64,000 nucleotides of DNA from Burkholderia paludis (GCF_000732615.1 NZ_JPGL01000013.1:124001-188000); one strand, 5' to 3'; counted from the first letter of the stretch, positions 50,364 to 60,064 are shown. Program-made: numbers and translations. The notes: generated by a model from the letters alone, not told the origin.

Positions 50364-51245
50364 ATGACCGCCTCGATCAAAGCCCTGCTGAAACCGCACG
50401 TGCGCGACATCGGCAACCTGCAGGTGCGCCGCACGTTGCCCGCGCTCGCCGCGCGCCTCGTCGGCCCGTTCATCTTCTTCGATCACATGGGGCCCGCCAC
50501 GCTGCCGCCCGGCTCGGGGCTCGACGTGCGGCCGCATCCGCATATCGGCCTGGCCACCGTCACTTACCTGTTCGACGGCGCGATCCTGCACCGCGACAGT
50601 CTCGGCTCGCGGCAGGAAATCGTGCCGGGCGACGTGAACTGGATGACGGCCGGGCGCGGGATCGTCCACTCGGAACGCACCCCCGACGCGCAGCGCGAAA
50701 ACGGCCACACGGTGCACGGAATCCAGACCTGGGTCGCGCTGCCGCACACGCACGAGACGACCGAACCGTCGTTCGAGCATCATCCGGCCGCGACCCTGCC
50801 GCGCCGCAATCGGGATGGCGTCGAACTGACGGTCATCGCCGGCGACGCGTTCGGACTGCGCTCGCCCGTCACGACGTTCTCGCGCACGCTGTACGTCGCC
50901 GCCGAATTCGCGGCCGGCGGCCGCGTCGAGCTCGACGCGTCGCACGAGGAGCGGGCGGTCTATGTGGTCGACGGCGATCTGGCGATCGACGGCACGCCGG
51001 TCGACGCCGAACGGATGGCCGTACTCGCGCCGGGCGCGACGGTCACGTTGACGAGCGCCGGCGGCGCCCGCGCGATGCTGCTCGGCGGCGACCGGATCGA
51101 CGGCGAGCGCTTCATCGAATGGAATTTCGTCGCCAGCAGCCGCGAGGCGATCGAACACGCGAAGCAGGCGTGGACGCGCCAGGAAATGGGCAAGGTGCCC
51201 GGCGAGACCGAGTGGATTCCGCTGCCCGAAGCGAAACCGCGTTGA
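50364..51245 (+). CDS. Pirin-family protein
   Basis: A 293-residue bicupin of the pirin family. The metal-binding His/Glu residues of the N-terminal cupin are in RPHPHIGLATVTYLF and ARGIVHSE, as in quercetinase-type pirins. It may act as a dioxygenase or as a redox-sensing regulator; the family has both. The ATG at 50364 follows AGGATCC; an upstream in-frame ATG at 50331 is less likely. It precedes cnoX by 52 bp on the same strand, possibly in one transcript. Confidence 0.9.
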   Translation: MTASIKALLKPHVRDIGNLQVRRTLPALAARLVGPFIFFDHMGPATLPPGSGLDVRPHPHIGLATVTYLFDGAILHRDSLGSRQEIVPGDVNWMTAGRGIVHSERTPDAQRENGHTVHGIQTWVALPHTHETTEPSFEHHPAATLPRRNRDGVELTVIAGDAFGLRSPVTTFSRTLYVAAEFAAGGRVELDASHEERAVYVVDGDLAIDGTPVDAERMAVLAPGATVTLTSAGGARAMLLGGDRIDGERFIEWNFVASSREAIEHAKQAWTRQEMGKVPGETEWIPLPEAKPR

Positions 51246-51297
51246 AAAAGGGGCACGCTGCCCCCATCCTGACGATATTCGAACCGAAGAGAACGAC

Positions 51298-52146
51298 ATG
51301 GACACCACGCTTGCCACATTCGAGAAGGACGTCATCGAGGCGTCGCTGGACACGCCCGTGCTGGTCGACTTCTGGGCCCCCTGGTGCGGCCCCTGCAAGA
51401 CGCTCGGCCCGCTGCTGGAAAAGCTCGAAGGCGACTACGAAGGCCGCTGGAAGCTCGTGAAGGTCAACGTCGACGAGAATCAGGAGCTTGCCGCGCACTT
51501 CCAGACGCGCAGCATCCCGCACGTGATCGCGTTCGCCGACGGGCGCCCCGTCGACCAGTTCGTCGGCGTGCTGCCGGAAGGCCAGCTGCGCGCGTTCCTC
51601 GACCGGCTGCTGCCGGCGCCCGAGGAAGCCGAACGCCGCGCCGCGCAATACGCGCTGGCCGAGGAACGCTACGACGATGCGCGCTCGCACCTCGAAGCGG
51701 CGCTCGCGCTGAACCCCGGCTTCGACGACGCGCGCCTCGACCTGATCGAACTGCTGCTCGCGAACAACGAGATCGACGCCGCGCACGCGGAAACCGAGCG
51801 ACTGTCGACGCAAACCGTGCAAGGCAACGACCCGCGCTTCCAGGCGATCAAGACCCGTTTCGACGCGCTCGAAGCCACGGCCGACTTGCCGCCGACCGAC
51901 GCGCTCGAAGCGCGCATCGCCGCCAACCCGGGCGATCTCGACGCGCGCTTCGATCTCGCGCAAAGCCTGATCGCGCGGCGCGCGTACGAAGGTGCGCTGG
52001 AGCAGTTGCTGGAAATCGTGACGCGCGACCGCGCCTACGGCGACGATCTCGGCCGCCGCACGATGATCTCGGTGTTCGAGCTGGCGGGCGATCGCCCGGA
52101 CCTCGTCGCCGCATGGCGGCGCAGGTTGAGCATGGCGCTCAACTGA
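51298..52146 (+). CDS. cnoX: CnoX, thioredoxin-TPR chaperone
   Basis: A 282-residue protein with an N-terminal thioredoxin domain (1-110, active site WCGPC at 29-33) and a C-terminal TPR region (about 115-280: ALAEERYDDARSHLEAALAL). E. coli CnoX (YbbN) has the same plan but lacks the CxxC pair; this one keeps it, so it could be redox-active as well as a holdase that hands substrates to GroEL. GAAGAGAACGAC precedes the ATG. It lies downstream of the pirin gene. Confidence 0.92.
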   Translation: MDTTLATFEKDVIEASLDTPVLVDFWAPWCGPCKTLGPLLEKLEGDYEGRWKLVKVNVDENQELAAHFQTRSIPHVIAFADGRPVDQFVGVLPEGQLRAFLDRLLPAPEEAERRAAQYALAEERYDDARSHLEAALALNPGFDDARLDLIELLLANNEIDAAHAETERLSTQTVQGNDPRFQAIKTRFDALEATADLPPTDALEARIAANPGDLDARFDLAQSLIARRAYEGALEQLLEIVTRDRAYGDDLGRRTMISVFELAGDRPDLVAAWRRRLSMALN

Positions 52147-52250
52147 CGCGCGGCCGGCCGGGCCGCAACGGCCCGGCGGCCGATCGCCCTCTTACGCCCG
52201 GCGCACGTCGCGCGCCGCGGCATGCGCCGGCGGCCGCGCTGCGCGGCGGC

Positions 52251-53108
52251 TCAGCCGGCGGCCTGCGCGGCGATCGCGCGCAACGCATGCGCGGCGGCCG
52301 CGAAGCCGAAACTCGCGGTCACGCACACGCTCGAACCGAAGCCCGCGCAGTTGAGCCCCGCGACGTGCGCGGCGGCCGACGGCTCCGCGCCGTCCTCGAT
52401 ATCGCAGGCGGCTGCTTCCGGATAGATCAGCGGCTCGTCCGAATACACGGCGCTCACCTTGAAACGCGCCTTCGGCCCGCGCGGAAAGCCGTGCTGCTTG
52501 CGCAACTGCGCCCGCACCTTCGACAGCAGCGGATCCTGGATCGTCAATGCGAGATCGTCGATCCGGATGCGCGTCGGGTCGAGCTGGCCGCCCGCGCCGC
52601 CGACCACGACGAGCGGCTGGCGCCGGGCGACGCACCACGCGATCAGCGCCACCTTGGTGCGCACGCTGTCGATCGCGTCGATCACGTAGTCGAAGCCGCC
52701 GCCGAGCAGCGCGTCGAAGTTGTCGGGCTCGACGAAATCCTCGATCCGGTTCACGCGGCACGCGGGATCGATCAGCGCGATCCGCTCGGCCATCGCATCG
52801 ACCTTCGGCTTGCCGTAATTGCCGTCGAGCGCATGGATCTGCCGGTTCGTGTTGCTTTCCGCGACGTTGTCGAGATCGATCAGCGTCAGCGTGCCGACCG
52901 CGTTGCGCGCGAGCGCCTCGGCCACCCACGACCCGACGCCGCCGATCCCGATCACCGCGACGTGCGCGCGCTCGAAAGCGGCTGCCGCCGGCGCGCCGTA
53001 CAACCGCGCGACGCCGCCGAAGCGGCGCGCCCGATCCACGTCAAGCTGGATTGTCGGGGTCGGGGTAAGATCGGAAGAACGGGGCGGGGCAGCGTCGGCG
53101 GCAGACAT
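52251..53108 (-). CDS. tcdA: tRNA threonylcarbamoyladenosine dehydratase
   Basis: A 285-residue E1-like ATPase that cyclises t6A to ct6A in tRNA. The ATP site is [20 protein letters not shown], and [18 protein letters not shown] and [15 protein letters not shown] follow as in TcdA (CsdL/YgdL). The C-terminal [16 protein letters not shown] is conserved. The start at 53108 lacks a good ribosome site; an upstream codon in frame cannot be excluded. Together with tsaE the window holds two steps of the t6A/ct6A pathway, about 4.6 kb apart. Confidence 0.93.
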   Translation of the reverse strand: MSAADAAPPRSSDLTPTPTIQLDVDRARRFGGVARLYGAPAAAAFERAHVAVIGIGGVGSWVAEALARNAVGTLTLIDLDNVAESNTNRQIHALDGNYGKPKVDAMAERIALIDPACRVNRIEDFVEPDNFDALLGGGFDYVIDAIDSVRTKVALIAWCVARRQPLVVVGGAGGQLDPTRIRIDDLALTIQDPLLSKVRAQLRKQHGFPRGPKARFKVSAVYSDEPLIYPEAAACDIEDGAEPSAAAHVAGLNCAGFGSSVCVTASFGFAAAAHALRAIAAQAAG

Positions 53109-53236
53109 GGCAGCAAGGAAAACGTAAGTCGAGCAGCCCTCTATTTTGCCTGAACTCCCCGCTTTCACACGCCACTGTACACGCACGTTTTCCGCGCGTT
53201 CGCTACAATGGTTCCAGATTGAAGCGTTTGCATAAC

Positions 53237-53881
53237 ATGACGACTCTCGCCGATCTCCGCATCAACTACTCACGCGCTTCGCTCGACGAAGCCGATGTCG
53301 CCCCCGACCCCTTCGCCCAGTTCGACCGCTGGTTCAAGGAGGCGCTGGCCGCCAAACTGCCCGAGCCGAACACGATGACGCTCGCGACCGTCGGCGACGA
53401 CGGCCGGCCATCGGCCCGGATCGTGCTCATCAAGGGCGTCGACGAACGCGGGTTCGTCTTCTTTACCAATTACGACAGCCGCAAGGGGCGCGATCTCGCC
53501 GCGCATCCGCAGGCGGCGCTGCTGTTCTACTGGATCGAGCTCGAGCGCCAGGTGCGCATCGAAGGCCGGATCGAGAAAACCAGCGCCGAGGAAAGCGACC
53601 GCTATTTCGCGTCACGTCCGCTCGGCTCGCGCATCGGCGCCTGGGCATCGGCGCAGAGCGCCGTGATCGACAGCCGCGCGACGCTCGAAGCAAGCGAGAA
53701 GGCCGTCAGCGAACGCTACGGCGACAACCCGCCGCGCCCGCCGCACTGGGGCGGCTACCGCCTCGTGCCCGACTCGATCGAGTTCTGGCAGGGCCGCCCG
53801 TCGCGGCTGCACGACCGCCTGCTCTATACGCGCGAATCCGACGCGTCGCCGGGCTGGTCGATTTCGCGCCTGTCGCCGTAA
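53237..53881 (+). CDS. pdxH: Pyridoxamine 5'-phosphate oxidase
   Basis: A 214-residue FMN enzyme that oxidises PNP and PMP to PLP. FMN and substrate residues are in [27 protein letters not shown], the central [26 protein letters not shown] and the C-terminal [17 protein letters not shown]. The ATG at 53237 gives the N-terminus [11 protein letters not shown]; one at 53219 is possible. TACAAT at 53204-53209 may be its -10 element. It is divergent from tcdA. Confidence 0.96.
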   Translation: MTTLADLRINYSRASLDEADVAPDPFAQFDRWFKEALAAKLPEPNTMTLATVGDDGRPSARIVLIKGVDERGFVFFTNYDSRKGRDLAAHPQAALLFYWIELERQVRIEGRIEKTSAEESDRYFASRPLGSRIGAWASAQSAVIDSRATLEASEKAVSERYGDNPPRPPHWGGYRLVPDSIEFWQGRPSRLHDRLLYTRESDASPGWSISRLSP

Positions 53882-54002
53882 GCGCGGCGCCGGCGCGCGC
53901 CGGTCGTGTCTCGTGTTGCATCCGGGCGCCCGCCTCGCAAGCGGCGGGCGCCGGTCAAGATACTTGGCTGTATTCGATTCAACGAACAAACGGAGAATCC
54001 AA

Positions 54003-55223
54003 ATGTTCTGGGAAAAGAAGCTGGCACAGTGGGCGGACGAAGTACGGGCGAAAGCGAACATACCGGCACGCCTCGTGCTGTGGAACGGCGACCAGCTCGA
54101 TTTCGGCACCTTCAGCGCCCCGCAGGTCACCCTGAAGGTGAACAGCGCGTCGGCATTGCCGCTGCTGCTCGAACCGAGCCTCGACAATCTCGGCGAGGCA
54201 TACGTGAAGGGCAAGATCGACATCGAGGGCAAGCTGTCGGACATCATCAACATCGGCTACTCGCTCGCGCGCAGCACGGTGACGAGCGCGAGCAAGCTCG
54301 CGCGCGTGAAGCGCTACTTCAATCATTCGAAGAGCACCGACAAGAAGGCGATCCAGTATCACTACGACGTCTCGAACGCGTTCTACCAGCTGTGGCTCGA
54401 CGAGAACATGGTGTACTCGTGCGCGTACTTCGAGAACGGCGACGAGGATCTGGCCACCGCGCAGATCAAGAAGATCGACCACATCCTGACCAAGATCCAG
54501 CTTCAGCCCGGCCAGCGGCTGCTCGACATCGGCTGCGGCTGGGGCGCGCTCGTGCTGCGCGCCGCGCAGAAGTTCGGCGCGCAGTGCCTCGGCGTGACGC
54601 TGTCGCAAAACCAGTTCGACCTTGCAACCGCACGCGTGAAGGCGGCGGGGCTCGAGGACAGGATCGAGATCCGCCTGCAGGATTACCGCGAGGTCGAAGG
54701 CCAGTTCGATCGCATCACGAGCGTCGGGATGTTCGAGCACGTCGGCCGCAAGAACCTGCCGCTGTATTTCTCGCGGATCCACGACCTGCTCGCCGACGAC
54801 GGCGTCGCGATGAACCACGGGATCACGTCGACCGACGCGGAAAGCGGCGAGACGGCGCTCGGCGGCGGCGAGTTCATCGATCGCTACGTGTTCCCGGACG
54901 GCGAGCTGCCGCACATCAGCCTCGCGCTCGAAGCCGCGCAGCGCGGTGGGCTGGAAGCGGTTGACGTCGAAAGCCTGCGGCGGCACTATGCGCGCACGCT
55001 CGACATCTGGACGGAGAACTTCGAGGCGAAGGCCGAAGAAGCGCGCAAGCTCGTCGACGACGAGAAATTCCGCATCTGGCGCGTGTATCTCGCCGGCTGC
55101 GCGTATGCGTTCGAGCACGACGACGTGTCGATCTTCCAGATCGTGTGCCGCAAGGCCGGACGCAGCGCCAAAACGCTGCCGTGGTCGCGGCGCTATATGT
55201 ACGAACACGCGCTGCCGCGCTAG
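54003..55223 (+). CDS. cfa: Cyclopropane-fatty-acyl-phospholipid synthase
   Basis: A 406-residue enzyme that adds a methylene group from SAM across double bonds of membrane phospholipid chains. An N-terminal lipid-binding domain (about 1-110) is followed by the catalytic domain with the SAM motif LLDIGCGWGALVLRAA, the bicarbonate-site residues in VYSCAYF, VGMFEHVG and FIDRYVFPDGELPH, and the catalytic Cys in LAGCAYAF. The ATG at 54003 follows GGAGAATCCA. It stands alone after pdxH and is followed 23 bp later by the DUF72 gene. Confidence 0.95.
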   Translation: MFWEKKLAQWADEVRAKANIPARLVLWNGDQLDFGTFSAPQVTLKVNSASALPLLLEPSLDNLGEAYVKGKIDIEGKLSDIINIGYSLARSTVTSASKLARVKRYFNHSKSTDKKAIQYHYDVSNAFYQLWLDENMVYSCAYFENGDEDLATAQIKKIDHILTKIQLQPGQRLLDIGCGWGALVLRAAQKFGAQCLGVTLSQNQFDLATARVKAAGLEDRIEIRLQDYREVEGQFDRITSVGMFEHVGRKNLPLYFSRIHDLLADDGVAMNHGITSTDAESGETALGGGEFIDRYVFPDGELPHISLALEAAQRGGLEAVDVESLRRHYARTLDIWTENFEAKAEEARKLVDDEKFRIWRVYLAGCAYAFEHDDVSIFQIVCRKAGRSAKTLPWSRRYMYEHALPR

Positions 55224-55246
55224 GCCGCGCTTCACGCTGGGCATGC

Positions 55247-56521
55247 ATGGGTGACGGCAGCACGCGGCGCAAGGCGCCGCCGCAACGACGACAGCACGAC
55301 GACGCGAGCGGGTCGCCCGACGACGGGCAGTTCAACCTGTTCGGCGCGCCGCCCGACGACGCACGCGCGTCGCCGCCCGCACACGCCCCTGCCGACGATC
55401 GCACCACGCCCGCCGCGCGCGACGCCACAGAGCCGGCCTCCCCCGACCGCGCTGCCGACGCAGCGCCACCCGCCTCCTCCGGCCTGCTGTGGGACGAACC
55501 GTCGCCGCCGGCCGCCGCGCCGAAGCAAGGTCGCCGCAAGCGCGGCGTGCTGCCCGCACCAGTCGCACCGGACGTGGCCGCCGCCGCGGCCGGCCTGCCG
55601 CCGAACGTCCGGCTCGGCACGTCGTCGTGGTACTTCCCCGGCTGGAACGGCATCGTCTACGACGGCGATTTCGCGCAGACGAAGCTGTCGCGCGAAGGGC
55701 TCGAGGCCTACGGCGCGCATCCGCTGCTGAAGAGCGTGAGCCTCGACCGGTCGTTCTACGGGCCGCTGTCGGTCGCCGACTACCTGCGCTACGCACAGCA
55801 GGTGCCCGACGACTTCCGCTTCGTCGTCAAGGCGCCCGCCTCGGTGACCGACGCGGTGATCCGCGGCCGGCGCGGCGAGCCGTCGGGGCCGAACCCGACC
55901 TTCCTCGATGCGCCGCTCGCCACCCGCGAATTCGTGCAGCCGTGCCTCGACGGGCTCGGCCGCAAGGCCGGCGTGCTGGTGTTCCAGTTCTCGCCGCTGC
56001 CCGACTCGTTGCTCGCCCAACCGGCCGCGTTGATCGACCGGCTGGCTGCATTCTTTGCTGCGCTGCCGCCGCTGCCTGCGGACGCCGACGGCCCGCGCTA
56101 TGCGATCGAGATCCGCGACGCGAGCCTGCTCACGCCGCGCTTCATCCGCGCGCTCGCCGCGCTCGGCGTGCGCTACTGCGTCGGCCTGCACGCGCGAATG
56201 CCCGACCCGCTGCGCCAGGCCGCCGCGCTCGCGCTGCTCGACGGCGACGCGCCGGGCCCGCTGATCGTGCGCTGGAGCCTGCACGGCGGCTTCAAGTACG
56301 AACAGGCGAAAGCGAAATACGAGCCGTTCGACAAGCTCGTCGACGAAGACCCGGCCACGCGCTCGGCGCTTGCCGAGCTGGCCGCGCGCTATGCGCTGGC
56401 CGGGCAGCCGGTGATCATCACGATCAACAACAAGGCGGAAGGCTCCGCGCCGCTGTCGTGCATCGCGCTCGCGCGCGAGATCGCAGCCGCGTGCGCGCAG
56501 TGGCGCGGCGAGGCGGCCTGA
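55247..56521 (+). CDS. DUF72 protein with disordered N-terminal extension
   Basis: A 424-residue protein. Residues from about 117 form a DUF72 (YecE-like) TIM-barrel: RLGTSSWYFPGWNGIVYDGD, SLDRSFYGPLSVADYLRYAQQVPDDFRFVVKAP in part, and the later AIEIRDASLLTPRF and NNKAEGSAP. The first 115 or so residues are Ala/Pro/Asp-rich low-complexity sequence absent from typical relatives. The function of DUF72 is unknown; a nuclease or sugar-isomerase-like role has been suggested. ATG 55247 is the nearest start after cfa; a shorter form starting inside the extension cannot be excluded. Confidence 0.85.
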   Translation: MGDGSTRRKAPPQRRQHDDASGSPDDGQFNLFGAPPDDARASPPAHAPADDRTTPAARDATEPASPDRAADAAPPASSGLLWDEPSPPAAAPKQGRRKRGVLPAPVAPDVAAAAAGLPPNVRLGTSSWYFPGWNGIVYDGDFAQTKLSREGLEAYGAHPLLKSVSLDRSFYGPLSVADYLRYAQQVPDDFRFVVKAPASVTDAVIRGRRGEPSGPNPTFLDAPLATREFVQPCLDGLGRKAGVLVFQFSPLPDSLLAQPAALIDRLAAFFAALPPLPADADGPRYAIEIRDASLLTPRFIRALAALGVRYCVGLHARMPDPLRQAAALALLDGDAPGPLIVRWSLHGGFKYEQAKAKYEPFDKLVDEDPATRSALAELAARYALAGQPVIITINNKAEGSAPLSCIALAREIAAACAQWRGEAA

Positions 56522-56548
56522 CGCACGGTTGCGCGGCCGTTCAGGCGC

Positions 56549-57109
56549 TTATGCGCCGCGCAGCGACTTCAGCCGGTGCGCGAACTTCTGCCGGAATTTC
56601 GCGAGCTTCGGCCCGATCACGACCGAGCAGTAGCCCTGCCCGGGGTTACGCGCGTAGTAATTCTGGTGATAGTCCTCGGCCGGCCAGTAGTTGCCGTCGA
56701 GCGGCACGACCTGCGTGACGATCGGCTGCCCGAACACCTGCTCGCTTTCCAGCTCCCGGATCACGTCGAGCGCCGTGTCGCGCTGCGCATCCGAATGCGT
56801 GAACACGACCGACCGGTACTGCGTGCCGACGTCGTTGCCCTGCCGGTTCAGCTGGGTCGGATCGTGCGTCGCGAAAAAGATCTCGAGGATCTCGCGATAG
56901 CCGATGCGCGCCGGATCGAACGTCACGTTGACGACTTCCGCGTGGCCCGTGTCGCCTTCGCAGATGTCGCGATAGCCGGGATTGCGCGTATGGCCGCCCG
57001 CGTAGCCCGACTGAACGGCCGTCACGCCGTCGACGTCGAGAAACACGGCCTCCGTGCACCAGAAACACCCGCCTCCCAACGTCGCGGTTTCAAGCATTGC
57101 GTTCACCAT
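56549..57109 (-). CDS. msrA: Peptide methionine-S-sulfoxide reductase A
   Basis: A 186-residue enzyme that reduces the S-epimer of methionine sulfoxide in proteins. The catalytic motif is GGGCFWCTE with the reactive Cys15; GYAGGHTRNPGYRDICEGDTGHAE in part (GGHTRNPGY), THDPTQLNRQGNDVGTQYRS and QVVPLDGNYWPAEDYHQNYY in part are conserved. The start at 57109 has GAGGGAGA upstream. It is convergent with the DUF72 gene. Confidence 0.95.
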   Translation of the reverse strand: MVNAMLETATLGGGCFWCTEAVFLDVDGVTAVQSGYAGGHTRNPGYRDICEGDTGHAEVVNVTFDPARIGYREILEIFFATHDPTQLNRQGNDVGTQYRSVVFTHSDAQRDTALDVIRELESEQVFGQPIVTQVVPLDGNYWPAEDYHQNYYARNPGQGYCSVVIGPKLAKFRQKFAHRLKSLRGA

Positions 57110-57692
57110 GAAATCTCCCTCGTTGATGACGGCAGCCGGCACGCATGCGCCGGCGCCGCTGTTGCGCCTCGCCGCCGCCCGCCAGCGGTGCGGGATGCAG
57201 CGGCCCGTCGACAAGTATCTCACCCGCGCGCGAACCTGACAGATCGCACAGGCGCCGCGTGCGACCGGCCGCACCTTTTCTCGCCTACACTTAGCCATGC
57301 ACGCGCGCGGCAGCCACCCACCCGCCGTTCAGCGCGAAGCGTCCGATGCACCCCCGCCCCAGATGCAAACATCATCCGCCGGAACATCGATATGCATGCC
57401 TTGACAGACATCGCCCGTGTCACCCGCCCGGCCGTCGCCGCCTCGCGGGCCGCCGCTTCGGCCGGGCCTTCGCCATGCCGTGCAGCCACGCCGATCCGGG
57501 CGCGGCAATCGAGCACGCCGCCTTTATCCGCTTTGACGATCTGATGCACGGCGCCGCGCGTGTCGCCGACGCGCGCGGCCGCCCGCCGATTTCCCCCGCC
57601 GGCGCGCCGGGCGCCGCGCGGCAACCACGGGTCGCACACCGGCAACGAACGGCCGTGCGGCCACGATCCGACATCATCGAGAGGGCATCACC
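57110..57692. other. 583-bp divergent region, msrA to selenium-binding protein
   Basis: No convincing gene. An open frame at 57475-57696 (73 codons) ends in an ATGA overlap with the next gene, but its second half uses rare codons (CGA, AGG, TCA, CCA) and it has no ribosome site, so I do not call it. No clear promoter motif was found. GAGAGGG at 57680-57686 is the ribosome site of the downstream gene. Confidence 0.5.
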
Positions 57693-59099
57693 ATGAGCAT
57701 GCGGCCTGACCCGACGTTTCACGCCTCGCCCGAGCTTGCGATGCAGGCACCGGCGGAGGCGTTCGCCTATACGTTGTTGCTGAGCCCCGATTTTTCCAGA
57801 CCCGACGCGCTCGCCGTGATCGACGTGAAGCCCGGCTCGTCGACCTACGGCAAAATCGTGCACACGGTGACGATGCCGAACACCGGCGACGAGTTTCACC
57901 ACTTCGGCTGGAATGCGTGCTCGTCGGCGCTGTCGCCGCTGACCGGCCATGCGTTCCTCGAACGCCGCTTCCTGATCATCCCCGGCCTGCGCTCGTCGCG
58001 CATCTACGTGATCGACACGAAGCCGCACCCGACGCAGGCACGCATCCACAAGATCGTCGAGCCCGACGAAATCTTCGCGAAGACCGGCTACTCGCGGCCG
58101 CACACCGTTCACTGCGGCCCGGAGGGCATCTACGTGAGCACGCTCGGCGGCGCGGGCAAGGACGGCACCGACGGCGCGCCGGGCATCTTCATCATGGATT
58201 GCGAGACCTTCGACGTGCTCGGCCGCTGGGAGATCGACCGCGGCCCGCAGGACAAGCATTACGACTTCTGGTGGAACCTGCCGCGCGACTACATGGTGTC
58301 GAGCGAATGGGCGCTGCCGCCGCAATTCGAGAACGGGATCGTCCCCGAGGACCTGCTCGCGAACAAGTACGGGCACCGGCTGCATTTCTGGGATCTGCGC
58401 GCGCGCCGCAACGTGCAGACGATCGATCTCGGCGCGCAGCACCAGATGGCGCTCGAGGTACGGCCCGCGCACGACCCGGTGCGCGAATACGGGTTCGTCG
58501 GCGTCGTGGTCGACACGACGAATCTGGAAGGCTCGATCTGGACCTGGTGGCGCGAAGACGGCAAGTTTCATGTGAAGAAAACCGCGACGATCCCGGCCGA
58601 GCCGGCCGCGGCCGACGAACTGCCGCCGCTCCTGAAAGCGTTCGGCGCCGTGCCGCCGCTCGTGACCGACATCGACCTGTCGCTCGACGACCGCTTCCTC
58701 TACGTGTCGTGCTGGGGCACCGGCGAGATGCGCCAGTACGACGTGTCGGACCCGCACAACCCGGTGCTCGCCGGATCGGTGCGGATCGGCGGCATCGTGC
58801 GCCGCGCGCCGCACACGAACGGCCGCGCGTTCGCGGGCGGCCCGCAGATGGTCGAGATCAGCCGCGACGGCCGGCGCGTGTACTGGACCAACTCGCTCTA
58901 TTCGACGTGGGACGACCAGTTCTATCCGGACGGCGTGCCGGCCGCGCAGGTGCTTGCGCACGCGGGGCCGGACGGCGGGCTGACGCTCGCCGACGACTAC
59001 TGGGTCGAGTTCCCCGACGGTTATCGCGCGCACCAGATCCGGCTCGAGGGCGGCGACTGTTCGACCGACTCGTTCTGCTATCCGTCGGTCAAGCGTTGA
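57693..59099 (+). CDS. Selenium-binding protein 56 / methanethiol oxidase
   Basis: A 468-residue SBP56-family beta-propeller. Family members include methanethiol oxidase, a copper enzyme that turns methanethiol into formaldehyde, sulfide and peroxide. Conserved blocks are TGDEFHHFGWNACSS, FLIIPGLRSSRIYVID, YSRPHTVHCGPEGIYVSTLG in part, HYDFWWNLPRDYMVSSEW in part, and a C-terminal HQIRLEGGDCSTD. Several His residues (HH, HTVHC, HYDFWW) are the likely copper ligands. GAGAGGG lies 7 nt before the ATG. Unlike typical mtoX loci there is no adjacent SCO1/senC or mauG, but a membrane protein overlaps its stop. Confidence 0.92.
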   Translation: MSMRPDPTFHASPELAMQAPAEAFAYTLLLSPDFSRPDALAVIDVKPGSSTYGKIVHTVTMPNTGDEFHHFGWNACSSALSPLTGHAFLERRFLIIPGLRSSRIYVIDTKPHPTQARIHKIVEPDEIFAKTGYSRPHTVHCGPEGIYVSTLGGAGKDGTDGAPGIFIMDCETFDVLGRWEIDRGPQDKHYDFWWNLPRDYMVSSEWALPPQFENGIVPEDLLANKYGHRLHFWDLRARRNVQTIDLGAQHQMALEVRPAHDPVREYGFVGVVVDTTNLEGSIWTWWREDGKFHVKKTATIPAEPAAADELPPLLKAFGAVPPLVTDIDLSLDDRFLYVSCWGTGEMRQYDVSDPHNPVLAGSVRIGGIVRRAPHTNGRAFAGGPQMVEISRDGRRVYWTNSLYSTWDDQFYPDGVPAAQVLAHAGPDGGLTLADDYWVEFPDGYRAHQIRLEGGDCSTDSFCYPSVKR

Positions 59100-59761
59100 G
59101 TGCCGGCCTTCACGCCCCGTTCGCGTTGTGGGCGGCCGTGCTCGCGAGCGGGGTCTATCACGGACTCAACCCCGCGATGGGCTGGCCGCTCGCGGTGTCG
59201 AACGCGCTGATGACGCGCCGCGGCGGCGCGCTCGTCGCGGCGCTCGGCTATCTCGCGCTCGGCCACGTGCTCGCCGTCTTCGCGGTGATGCTGCCGTTCG
59301 GGCTGCTCGCGGCGCTGCTCGCGTGGCAGTCGGCGATCCGGATCGGCGCGAGCGCGCTCGTGATCGGCTTCGGCGCCATGCTGCTGATCCGGCGCAGCCA
59401 TCCGCGCGCCCTCGCGCGCATCCCGCCCGCGCGGCTCGGCCTGTGGTCGTTCGCGGTGGCGCTCGCGCACGGCGCGGGGCTGATGCTGGTGCCGATCTAC
59501 CTCGGGCTCTGCGGGTTCGACCCGGACGCGGGCCATCGCGCGGCGGCCATGCTGGTCGACGCGCATCTCGGCATGGCGCTCGTCGTCGCGGCCGTGCATG
59601 CGGCCGCGATGATCGCAGCCGGCGGCGGGCTCGCGTGGCTCGTGTACCGGTATCTCGGGCTGCAATTCGTGTCGCGGAGCTGGTTCAATCTCGATGCCGT
59701 GTGGGCGTCGAGCCTGATCATGACGGGCGCGCTGTCGCTCGGGCTGGCGGCCGCGCGTTAG
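59096..59761 (+). CDS. Six-helix membrane protein coupled to the SBP56 gene
   Basis: A 221-residue integral membrane protein with about six hydrophobic segments. GVYHGLNPAMGWPLAVSNAL near the N-terminus carries a motif (HGLNPAMGW) that I recognise as recurrent in uncharacterised bacterial membrane proteins but cannot name; HGAGLMLVP and VDAHLGMALVV are further His-containing helices. The start is probably TTG at 59096, which overlaps the upstream TGA as TTGA, so translation would be coupled; GTG at 59138 would cut into the first helix. His in membrane helices suggests metal or haem binding, possibly copper supply to the oxidase. Function unknown. Confidence 0.8.
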   Translation: MSAGLHAPFALWAAVLASGVYHGLNPAMGWPLAVSNALMTRRGGALVAALGYLALGHVLAVFAVMLPFGLLAALLAWQSAIRIGASALVIGFGAMLLIRRSHPRALARIPPARLGLWSFAVALAHGAGLMLVPIYLGLCGFDPDAGHRAAAMLVDAHLGMALVVAAVHAAAMIAAGGGLAWLVYRYLGLQFVSRSWFNLDAVWASSLIMTGALSLGLAAAR

Positions 59762-60064
59762 CGCGGGGCGCGACGCGATGCGCCGGCGGGCACGACCATG
59801 ACCGGCCCGGCGGTGCGTACGCGTACGGGCCGTGACGGCCGCCCCGCGCCGCCCGTCGTCGCGCACCCGGCATCGCGCCGCAGTGTTGGGTACGTCACCC
59901 TATCCCCGCAATGCGCCGTCTGGCCGGGCCCGGCGGCCCCGATTCCGCTAAAATCGGGCCATGCGCACCACTTCCCAATCGACCGCCTTGTCGCCTTTCG
60001 TCCGCCGCGCCCGTCGCACCCGCGTCACGCCGCGCCCGTCCGCCTCCTTCCGGATCGCCGCCCG
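59762..60064. other. 303-bp gap before the flavin reductase gene
   Basis: No gene seen. It has a 12-bp palindrome CGTACGCGTACG at 59816-59827 and a hairpin at 59933-59961 (GGCCCCGATT/AATCGGGCC with one bulge) enclosing CTAAAAT. Neither is clearly a terminator or promoter. Confidence 0.45.

Noticed and set aside
57475..57696. 73-codon open frame ending in an ATGA overlap with the selenium-binding protein gene
   Set aside because: No ribosome site, rare codons in the second half and no family likeness; the overlap is probably chance, since the start is part of ATGAG.
59816..59827. CGTACGCGTACG palindrome as a regulatory site
   Set aside because: Short alternating GC-rich palindromes are common at this composition, and it is far from both genes' likely promoters.
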